A stretch of 64,000 nt of DNA from Harmonia axyridis (Eukaryota; Arthropoda; Insecta; Coleoptera; Coccinellidae), in the NCBI RefSeq assembly GCF_914767665.1, contig NC_059507.1:372001-436000 (forward strand), in the 5' to 3' direction. Position 1 is the first letter of the stretch. Every line of letters begins with the position of its first letter. The position numbers and the translations under genes were made by a program. Below, one piece after another: positions 10,381 to 21,200 of the stretch. Below the pieces are notes generated by a model. The model was not told the DNA's origin, made no database searches, and worked only from the letters and a program-made list of their open reading frames with translations.

Positions 10381-13300
10381 TTAAAGGTAATATAATTTAT
10401 CAGCCAACTCGGGTGCAACAGGATTGTTTATGTACTGACCGTAAAGCTGAGCCAATTTATGGGCGTATTGACACGGTGCGGGAACCCTAACCGTTCCCGA
10501 CCAATTATAATACAAATGGCACAACTTAAACGCTAATCTTTGTATGTGGTCTGGCTTAAAATTGCAACTATCATATAAAACAATGTAATGAGTTGGATTG
10601 ACCGTACCCTGTCTCACGTTTTGAGGAACTAAAAAGAAATCGGAATGATATTTACGGGTGATCGTATGATCTAATACTGTACCGGGTTCGGGATTCGCGT
10701 AACCCTGACTGTTCCTCAAAAATATCCTCGTATTCGTCCTCTTTTGGACTACGACGAAACAAAGTTTAGCATCCAAATGAAACTGTCTTAAAGTGTCCTC
10801 GAATTGGGGTACTTCCAGTCTTAAACAATGGTCCAATTGACCGTCACCGACACCATCACGGAATATTACGATTTTCGATGGGAAGGTGCCGTTCACTTTC
10901 TGATACTGTTCGAGGGATTTCTTGAACACCAATTTGTAAAATTCACTCAGTTCTCCTTTTTGCGGTAGGGCCATGGAGAACCATCTGGATATGCTTTCGT
11001 TCAAACTTGAGATCACTGCGCAGATCGAGTCACTTTTCGAACCTTTGGGCGGATGATAAACGTCTATTCCTATTATCATCCAATTCTTGAACGGAAATCG
11101 GAGGGTCCATAATGTTCCTCCCAATTTGCAATTGATCTGAAGAGCTATTTTCTGGATTATTGCACGGGCTTTTTGTTCGTTAGCCAGTGTTTTGGAGAGA
11201 ATTACTTGACTAGCAATCGGGAATTGAGTGGTGCACATTTTTTTTATGATTCCGTATCTGTCGGTCCGTAACGTCGGACATATGAAAACACAGCATTGCG
11301 TTCCGGACCTGGCATACTGCTTGATGCAGTCTATGTAGGATTCGTTTCGATCGTCCCTTAGTGGAACCAACTGTGGCCTTTTGATAATGCATCCTAAAGC
11401 GGAGCCTATCCTGAAATAGAAAAAAAAAACATAATTAAGACGATGATCTTGCACTATTCATCTAATGAAGGGTGTTTTTTTTTAGAGCTATAGAACTTTA
11501 AATTGCAATAAAACAACGATGGATTATTCGATTGACATGAATTTTATTTATCCGCAAGATAATCTTGTGGCATTACATTTTAAATATGATTTCTGGCATA
11601 TGACCGTCACGGCTGGCTCGGATGTAGTCCAATCTGGACGTCCAATTTTCGATGACCTTTTCCAACATTTGTGGCCGTATATCGGCAATAACACGGTGAA
11701 TGTTGTCTTCCAAATGGTCAAGGGTTTGTGGCTATGCTTATCCGCATAGACCAATGACTTTACACAGCCCCACAGAAAGTTGTCTAGCGGTGTTAAATCA
11801 CACGATCTTGGAGGCCAATTCACAGATCCAAAACGTGAAATTAGGCGGTCACCAAACGTGTCTTTCAATAAATCGATTGTGGCACGAGCTGTGTGACATG
11901 TTGCGCCGTATTGTTGGAACCACAGCTCCTGGACATCATGGTTGTTCAATTCAGGAATGAAAAAGTTAGTAATCATGGCTCTATACCGATCACCATTGAC
12001 TGTAACGTTCTGACGATCATCGTTTTTGAAGAAGTACGGACCAATGATTCCACCAGCCCATAAAGCGCACCAAAAAGTCAGTTTTTCTGGATGTAACGGT
12101 GTTTTGACATACACTTGAGGATTAGCTTCACTCCAAATGCTGCAGTTTTGTTTGTTGACGTAGCCATTCAACCAGAAGTGCGCTTCATCGCTAAACAAAA
12201 TAAAATGGACGTAGTGCGCGATACGTATTCACAGAACCAGTATTTTCGAAATAAAATTGCACTATTTGCAAGCGTTGTTCAGGCGTGAGTCTATTCATGA
12301 TGAATTGCCAAACCAAACTGAGAATAAATCACTTGACAGCTGTTAAATCGGTCGCCATCTTGAACAGTATAATGCCTACTTAAAGTTATATACCTCGAAA
12401 AAAAAACACCCTATATGATAATATTCGCTATTCAATTTTATCACAAATTAAAATGTTAAAAGAAAAGAGACAGAGATTTATTTCTCTAATTCTGTGTCAA
12501 ATTCGTTCATTCTGCCATACCCTGTAGAACAAAATCGTGCGGGAATATTTCAGTTTCACACAGATTATGATGGTTATATTTCATTATTATATGTTGGTAC
12601 TCGAGACCTTCCTGTCAGGGATTTATCTATTATCTGTCAAATTTGTGATACAGAAAACAGTTCTGCCAACCAACATTTTCAAATGCAAAAATCACTAAAC
12701 AATATTCAATGGAATATTTCATTAATTTCAATAAGAATTCGGTGAATTAGAGAAACCTAACCTTATCTTGGACACAGCAAAAATCAATATAATAAATTTA
12801 CAATTCTTCAAGATACAATCAGTTCACTAACCTTGTCATTGTTTCTGCAAATTTGGCAGCAGAATTTTTATCACGGTTAGTATAGAATACCACCCAAGTC
12901 AATAGATCAATCGGTAACGTTGTCTTGTGGTCGGAAAGGGCTCTCGTCCAGTCGGCATTATTTCCACATCGAAATTCTTTATTGTCGCCGAAAAGAATAG
13001 TTTCATTTCCTAATAATCTACCTTCCATTTGAATGGTACTCTCCTCTAATTTTAAACCCCAGTCCCCTAAAATTTGTTGTGCTTCAGCTGACTTGGATAC
13101 ATTTTGTATGTACGTTCTCAAGCAGTTCACTCTTTGGGCGGGAGTAACTCTAGTATAAGCCGCAACATCTTTCATAACCTGAAAACAACGCAAAAATATT
13201 AGCCTAACCTAACTTAACCTGAAAACAACGAAAAAATAATTGAAGGTACATGTGAAAATATTGCATTAATGTTAGGAACCTTACCCTGAAGTCTGCTCTC

Positions 13301-14705
13301 ATTTTATCCGTCAGCCCAGTTAAGTAACATAATTCAGGTACTAAGCAAACCATTCGATCTACTTTTCCAGATGCATCGGAAGTTTTGATAGACTTACGAT
13401 TAACTAATAATGGTTGAGATCCATTTTGTATGGTGATATTATATTGTTTTTTATAGTAATCGATGAAGGAAATGGCAGATCCATCTGACGTTTCAAACTC
13501 ATCACTTGGGCTGGTGTCCCATGCAACATCATCAATGATATAAGTTTTATTGTTATATCGTGTCAAAACACAACATCCAATAACCGAATTTGCGAAATTT
13601 TCTTTAAAATTAGGGTCTCTATTCAATTCACACATCAATTCGTAAACATTTTGACACCTTAGAACTCTATGTTGTGTGTCGAGGCATAAAAGAAGACCAC
13701 TTTCCAGTTCATCAGCAGTAACTGCAAATCCAGGATAAACTTCGAGTCTATGTTGTGGGATTGAATACTTTTCTTTCATATTATAATAGTTTCTACCCAT
13801 TTGTGAATACATCAAGGCTCTCATGACTTTTTTGAAAAGCACATTATATAAGTGAAGGCATTCTGACATATTTTTTTTTCGTTTGTAAATAATTTCCATT
13901 GTAACAGGTTCTCCAGTGGGAAGGGAACATTCAAAATGGACTTTTTCAGTTGCCAGAAGCTTTGGTAGGTAGAGTACTGCTCCACCATCAAACATCTTAA
14001 TTTTTCCCATTTCTGCCATGTGTTGATTCACCATTCTGCATCTTGTCCTTTTGCAATCAACATCAGGATTAAATCGAACCTCATATTCAAAAACACCTCT
14101 ATCCTTTTCAATCCTTAATCTTATATAATTTGAAGTTACGTTGACAGGTTTGCCAGTTTCACCTGAAAAAAAAACATTCCACAAACTCGAAGCATCAGTT
14201 GACTATGAAAAACAATCACTGGGGGGACATGTAACATTATATAAAGGATAAGTGGTATAATCTATTGAACAGGTTACACTTATTTGAAGTAGTTGTGACC
14301 TATTGCAGACATATGAATCAACAGATGTCTTCCCAGCAGTTGTTCTGTGACACTATTATACTAAATTCACTGACCTCTATAAGTAACAGGTGCTCGTTCT
14401 TTGGTGATAGCTAATTTCGAAACTTCTTCTGTAATTTCAGACACATCTTTTGATTCAATTCCAGCTTGAAGAGGAAGTGCAACTTCAGAAGATGTTACAT
14501 TCACATGTAATACATCACTGCCAACCTTTTTTTGTCGACTTTCCTGAATTTTTTTCAACAAAGCAGCTCTTCCAGTAGGTTTCGGAGGAGCTTCTGGCTC
14601 AGGATCAACAGGTTGTGGGGGCTGTATACCAACTTGTTGCAGTTTCCTCAATCTTAACTTTTCCAAGAGGGCAGCTCTGCCCTTTGGAGCTTGAGCATCT
14701 CCCAT
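10381..14705 (-). CDS. AGO3: PIWI-clade Argonaute, probably Ago3
   Basis: Four exons, 14705-14375, 14162-13285, 13178-12832 and 11410-10381, give 861 residues in continuous phase, the normal length for the clade. The N-terminus has two GRAALL motifs (residues ~9 and ~45) instead of an RG-rich tail. PAZ spans roughly 250-395, MID ~540-620 and Piwi ~625-861. The slicer residues are visible: Asp ~635 (IIGIDVYH), a Glu in GELSEFYK (~672/675), Asp ~704 (FRDGVGDGQL) and His ~793 (NPTHY), so it should cut RNA. The ending DKLYYL is typical. Choosing Ago3 over Aub/Piwi rests on NPTHYIVLYD, QRLAFKLCHLYYNW and the GRAALL motifs from memory. In other insects Ago3 works in the ping-pong piRNA cycle in germ-cell nuage. 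A DD41D element lies in its third intron, in sense. Confidence 0.9.
11468..12413 (-). mobile_element. DD41D mariner-like element, copy 2, in an Ago3 intron
   Basis: Both termini are present (AAGGGTGTTTTTTTTTAGAG at the left, ACACCCTA at the right). It carries the shared internal deletion next to LFSDEAHFW. The catalytic frame is open for over 200 residues, but a frameshift comes at ADKHSHKPLTIW. The ATG used by sister copies to enter this frame is CTG here. Its coding orientation is the same as the host gene. Confidence 0.92.
12478..12757. mobile_element. Small element with CTCTAATT termini, copy 1
   Basis: TTATTTCTCTAATTCTGTG, then CATTCTGCCATACCCTGTAG and AATCGTGCGGGAATAT are shared with both arms of the foldback at 23358-23577. 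A GAATTAGAGAAA near 12746 could be the opposite terminus. It lies in intron 3 of the Argonaute gene. Non-coding. Confidence 0.45.
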
Positions 14706-14805
14706 ATTGAATCTCTATAACTATATTCTTATCAATACTTATAATACTTCTTTGGGGTGTACCTGCTTTGGAATGCGTCTGTAAATTGAACAATTTTTAC
14801 AATGG

Positions 14806-16840
14806 ACAAAACATAACATTATACAAAAATGAACATATTCACAGGGTTCCCCTACAAAACGAAGGACAATTGAAAAGTTTAAGGTTATGGCCTCATCTGT
14901 AACACCTGTGGCTCGGTGAAGAGGAGGGAAAACAGGAAAACAAATGTTTTGTCGAGATATGTCAACTTCTAAGTTCTTTCAAAAGCGAACCCTGTAAATT
15001 CTGAGATTACTTTCGTTATATTTGAATATTCAAATATAACGCCTAATGCCCGATTATTTGATCAGTTGATTCAATAGAATGCTTGAAATTATTTTTTTCA
15101 TTGGTTTTATATTACACTTTTTTATATTATTCTTTCATAAAGCATATGGATACATTCGATTCTATATGAATTTTTTTATCACAATATAATTATTAATGGG
15201 CTGCTATTGAATATAGTCAATTTGCCAAAGTATTATCATTTTTAGTTTGAAAATAAAGTGGAATATGCTCAACTAGTTTTTGATATTAAAGCTGATACAT
15301 ACTAAAAATTAAATTTAATTGAAAAAACCAGATTGTTGATTGATAACCAGATAATGACAATATTTTTATATTATATCATTGTCCATAATCCTTGATTGCT
15401 ACTCTGTTTGAGAACATTACTCAAGTTCAAAGCACTTCAAATTATGGAAATGAAAAATTACCGAATATTGATTAAAATATTTCAATACTGATTCTGACCA
15501 CTGAGGTGTGAAAATCACTGTAAAAATAAGATTTTTTTATTAGTGTTCTGTGATTCCGTTTCCACAAAATGGAAAATGCCATCATTTGTCATTGTCTTGT
15601 CATTGTAGTTGTCAAACATTGAGGTTAAAGACAGTTCATGTGAAAATGTATTTATTATTATGAAAGTAATCATCTGATAGATCAGCAGTCATTAATTATT
15701 CATTTGAAACTCACCTTTAACAATGCGAATATTTACTTTTGATATGGTTAAGTTACAATATTAGTGAATAATTCCTAAAAGTGAGTAACATTTCACAATA
15801 AATGGGTACTTATTTGCGTTTGAAATGTTCCAAACATTTCTGTACAGAATGTTCCTTTCAAATATATAGATTTCAGCAGAAACATTTATTATGTCACATT
15901 CGCAAAAAATGAATTAAAATCAACATTACTATTATTATCTATGCAAAATGAAATTATCAGGATTTTTTTTTCAATTCAAAGCTGAACACTCCTTGACTAA
16001 TTTTGATATATTTAGGAAATATATGTATAGAAATAAAAATCTATGTTGGATATCTCGACTGTCTCCTATTATTTATTTAATTGATTCTATCCTTACTTGA
16101 TGGAAGTCCATCAATAAACTAAAATTAATTATGAAGGATTTCAATTGTCATAAACTTCTTCATTGGGAAAATAAAAATTTAGATGAATGACCTGAAGTAA
16201 TACCCGGAAGTTTCCTGATCATATCTCCAGAGGAAATATGTGAAATCTGAGTGAACCAAATTTCTGCAGTTAGATAATGCGGTCTACTTCTTTCACAAAT
16301 CGACGTTTTTACATATCAACTCCACTTCAGTTTACTAGCGATAATATATCGGTCGACAATTTTTGCTAGTTTTCTTTCAGTTGCGTATTAGAGCTCGCAC
16401 AATTAATTCCCTTAACCAATTCTCTGAAATTGGGTTACGGCCATGAAAGTTCGATTTTCGCTAAGTAAATATCAATGTGAAAACGTATGTGTCTAATAAT
16501 ATAAATTGATTATCTCCATTGTGCCGAACTGTTGTTTGCTATCTTTGAATTTGTATCGATATAAACGAGATCCAAGTGAGCAAGGTTCATTGCTACTAGT
16601 TGATAAACTTTATCATTCAAACATTCAAATGAACTTATACTGATGAGGTAATGTATATAGCCTTGAAGTATTTAGATAACAAGCATTTACGATTTTGTGC
16701 AAACAACAATAATTAAAATTACGCTCTGAAAGAATCAAAAGAGGATAAATTGATTGATATGTCACTTGAATTCGGTTCAAACAATTATAAAAACTGCCGA
16801 TGAGTGTGCACTATGTTTTTTTCTGTCAAGTAAAAGTAAT
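14806..16840. other. Intergenic, no gene seen
   Basis: This lies upstream of the minus-strand Argonaute and ahead of the CD36-type gene. TATATTTGAATATTCAAATA at about 15020 is a simple palindrome. A non-coding first exon of the receptor gene could lie here or later, but I cannot place one. Confidence 0.5.
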
Positions 16841-16848
16841 TCTAAAGG

Positions 16849-17045
16849 GTTTGCTAATGAGAGGTTTCGTTTGAATGGCCCGCTATATGGGAACTTGTCA
16901 TCTTTTGACATTTGACAAGTAAAAACTACGTCATTACTAAAAATGGGACGATACACGCTTCAACAACGTATTTTGAAATTGTCAATATTCTCTACAAAAA
17001 TGGTGACAACTTTACAGCCACAGTTCAAGACAAGTAAATACTGGA
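16849..17045 (+). repeat. 5' end of 'MERYTLQQ' mariner family
   Basis: This left end reads GGGTTTGCTAATGAGAGG, then GAATGGCCCGCTAT and TTTGACATTTGACAAGT. It continues into the transposase start MGRYTLQQR at 16943 and a decayed KMVTT..PQFKT stretch. The terminus word TTATTGGAAAACCC with GCCCGCTAT and TGACAGCTG recurs at least nine times in the window. Confidence 0.65.
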
Positions 17046-17454
17046 AGGGAATAATCGTTCTTGCAAATAAACTTTTGGACATAGTTCTGTTTTCTCCACT
17101 ATGTATTCATTTATGCCATTTATCATTTACATACAATAAAACTTGAAATATCTTATCATAACATACATAATTGGTGGAGTCGTTGTATTATGCCAAATAG
17201 ATGCTTCTATAACTTGTGTTTCAATAATTAACTGTAATTATGTCTGAAAAGTGGAAACTAGTAGTTTGTACTAAAAGCACATAATTTTGAAAATTCTGAA
17301 TTCTATGAGAAAGAGTCTTCACACAATATCAAGATTTTGAGTGATGAGTTCAAAATAATACAATTTCCAGAATCACAGAGAAACTTGATGAAACTACTAT
17401 ATTTTATTTAATTCCAAGGTACGTATATGTAAATATTTTTCACCAGTTTCACAA

Positions 17455-17680
17455 TTGCCGGCCTAGAAGGTGCTTCACAATGATCCAAGGTGCTTTAGTT
17501 TTTCGAACTGTGAAATTTTCACCATTTTGCAGTGAGTTTCAATAATATCAATGCGTTGTTGAATCGTGTATCGTTCCATTTTCAATAATGGCGTAGTTTT
17601 TACTTGTCGAATGTTAATTTGACAGCTGCTCAAATAGCAGGCTATTCAAAGTGAAGCCCCTTATTAGAAAACTCTTCATT
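17455..17680 (-). repeat. 5' end of 'MERYTLQQ' mariner family
   Basis: Minus-strand copy ending in GCCCCTTATTAGAAAACTC. It carries the GAACGATACACGATTCAACA start region and a short piece of the coding sequence, up to about 17455. Confidence 0.6.
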
Positions 17681-18254
17681 TTCCACACTTCATTGTTTGA
17701 GCAGTTTATAAGGAATTATGATGTATGAAAACTTTAACGATGTTATGATCCCTATTACTTTTAATGGATATTCTATCTACCACAACAATTAAATGACATC
17801 ATTTCAGACGATCTTTGGTACTGTGAATGTTTTGGTTGTAGAAATGTTATAACTAACATAAATGTGAGCATGTGATAAATTTCTCGGTATCTGTCAGAGC
17901 CAGGATATCTATCTTTGTAATTGCAAGAGGATGTGTAATTCTCTGCTAGGATTTAAAATGCGTATAATTGATTTCAAATTTAATGCATACGTGCTGATAA
18001 GAGCTCTTCATCCATTCTGCTGAGATAACATATTAGACTTCTATTGGATTGTTTATTGAAATTTTAACAGCATATCATGTGAGATAAGAGCTTGCATTCT
18101 ATTATTGATCGGCTGGGATGAATCACCATAATTCTTAGGAAAATTCAGTATATCGGTGTTTTTTTAAGGGAGCAGTTGTTTTCCTGTTTTCTGTTGTTTC
18201 CTCTTATCTTGATTGATTGTTGAATTGAGTGTTTTGTTTTTTTTTTTGCAGAAT

Positions 18255-21200
18255 ATGGCCTGCTCGAAAAAATGTCAGAAAGTTACGCTTTTTTCAATTT
18301 CGGCGATTCTTTTGATTTTCGGTTTGGTTCTGGTGCTAACTTGGCAGGGAATAATCAACAGTATAGTGAAAACGGTGAGTTAACCACTTCGAATTATTGT
18401 TATTTTTCCTGAATTTTGTTATGCGAAGCTAAATTTTTTTACCCATATTTTTTATATGTTGTTTATTATTTTTTAACATTATTTATGTCCTTCTATCCTG
18501 AAGGAAATTCGCCTGTTCCTCTGACTTATATTATACGTTCTTTATTTTATAGAAAATTTGATTTAATGGGTTAGAATCCTGCTCCTGTTCTGAAATTGGA
18601 GCTACAAATGAAAATGACAGATTCCAAGAATGATTTTAAGGAAAAAAGTCCTATAAACAAGGGGCCGCAAACGCTTTTTTCTCGAGATACAGGGTATTTG
18701 ATTTTTCTGGAGATACAGGATGTTTGATTTTTTTTTCAAGTTTTTTTTCTCATGGCTCCCTCCCTTCCCAAGATACTTCACTTAAATTTGGCACAGATAT
18801 TCCAATTTAAAGATTTCATCATGTGATATGCTGATTTTGAATGCAAATCTACAAGGTGATATTTTTTCTGAAACAGACTTCTTTTTTCCAGACCTGTTTT
18901 TGGTGGATCACTGGTAGTGTAGAAAAATGTAAAAAGAAACTTTGGTCCAGTTCTACACTTTTTGGTTTGTCCTATCTGTTACCAATTTTGAGAAAAAAAT
19001 AAAAATAATTCTCTAGTAATTCTCAGGAAACAACAAAATATTATAAAAATCCATTAAATTAATTTTAAGTTTTGGTATTTTTCTGTAGCGGAGATTTATA
19101 AAGATTCGATAAACTGATATAATTATGGCAAAAAAGTAGGACTACAAGAAACACCCTGTAACTCGAAAACAAAGCGTTTACGGGCCCATGTTAGATTTTA
19201 TTTTCTTAAAATTAATCAAGTATTCTTTCATTTTCCTCCAATTAAGGACACCCTATAGATCTTGAATAATATTTTCTGCGATTCGGTGTTGCCGCTTATA
19301 TCAAAAAGTACTAACAACTCCTGCTGATAGTTGAAAACATTGATGTGGCAATTTTTTAAATCTTGCTTGTCTAGACTTTTGATATGATCATTCGATAAAA
19401 TGATAAAATGATTGTTGTTTATGATTATTTTTACCAGAAATTTTATATAGATCCAAGAAAGTGGAAGTAATAGCGAATTTCGGTCAAACTATTTCGAAGA
19501 TATATTGATATGTGTCGAAACGATTATGATATTGATTTATCATACAGGAACTGTCTCTGGAGAATGAGAACACGCAGCAATTCAAATTTTGGAAAGAAAC
19601 CCCAATACCAATGTACCTAGAAATCTATTTATTCAATTGGACGAATGCAGCAGATTTCGAAGATGGCAAACCGTGGACCAGAAAACCAATTTTTAAAGAA
19701 TTGGGGCCTTACACTTTCAAGGAGCACCACTCTAGAGTCAACATCAAATATAACGATAATTATACAGTCAATTTCAACACAATACGCACCTGGCATTTTG
19801 TACCTGAAAAAACTATGGGCTCTTTAGATGACAATATAACAACATTGAATGCTATCGCCTTGGTGAGCACTTCATTATTTATTACCTAATTTACATCTGA
19901 AGAATTTTTTTCATTGTTATTATTTTGCAGACAGTTGGTAATATAGTTAAGCATAAATCTCTTCTTGTAAGGAGAGGTGTAAACTTTCTACTCGAGGAAA
20001 AACAAATAAAATTGACTGTGACCAAAACAGTTAGGGAATTCCTTTTCGAAGGCTACAATGATACATTGTTGAATTTTCTGAAGAAGATACATCTGAAGGG
20101 TATAGACATTCCATTTGACAAATTCGGATGGTTTTACAATGTATGTAACTGCAATACACACTTTTTCAGTTTGATTTTAAGAATGAAAAATTTCAGAGAA
20201 ATGGTTCAGCGACTTACGATGGGAATTTCACCATGTTCACAGGGGCGGATGATATAGACAAATTGGGTATTATAACCAGGTGGAATCAAAGTCCAAAATC
20301 ACCTGCGTATCCCGGTTTTTGTGGTATGGTGAATGGTACGTCAGGAGAGCTATGGTATCCATTGAAAGATTCCAAAAAAATATCTATATTCACCGCAGAC
20401 ACATGCAGGTAAAATCTTTCTTTCTTAATCATTCTGTAACACATTTTCCAATAACTTTTCTGAAATTTATTCAACTGGACATACAAAAGTTTGAATCACA
20501 TTAATCTGAGCACGGGGTTTTTCATTAAGAGATTTCGTTTTCAATAGCCCGCTATGTGGCCAGCTGTCACTTTTTGACATTTGACAAACTACGCCATTAC
20601 TAATAATGGAACGATACACGCTTCAAACCCTATAGTTGCACATATATTATGCAAACTTGGCATGTTGACGTTACTTACTGAAGCAACCCATGTTAAAATT
20701 TCAGTTCCTTGAATCTTGAAGCAAACGGAAGTTACTCTACTTTTGGGATAGAAGGAAATGTTTATGCTCAAACCGAGCGCCTGTTTGATAATGGCACGAA
20801 ATATCCAGAAATGGCCTGCTTCAGTCCCGGTATAAGTTTACCAACTGGTGTGAGGAATGTGTCGCAATGCAAGTAAGTCAAAAACACTACAAGTTTATTA
20901 TTTTCAATGATAAACCTTTGGAATAGTTCAAGGAAAAAAAAACAACCTGAAATTAAGGTTTTGTATGTATGGAATTCAGATTTCGAATAAAAAAATACAA
21001 GGCATATAATAACCTGAACAGTTTAAATGGGGGGAATAATGAGTCCGGTCCTGGAATATTGACATAATTCACCTTCAACTTTAAGTGGAAAGGGAGAAAT
21101 TAACTTTTTATACTCAATCTGTTCTCACCCAGTCCTACCCTAATAAGAGGTGTAGTTAATCTCGGGACACTCTGTATAATAATAAATTGATAATAATAAT

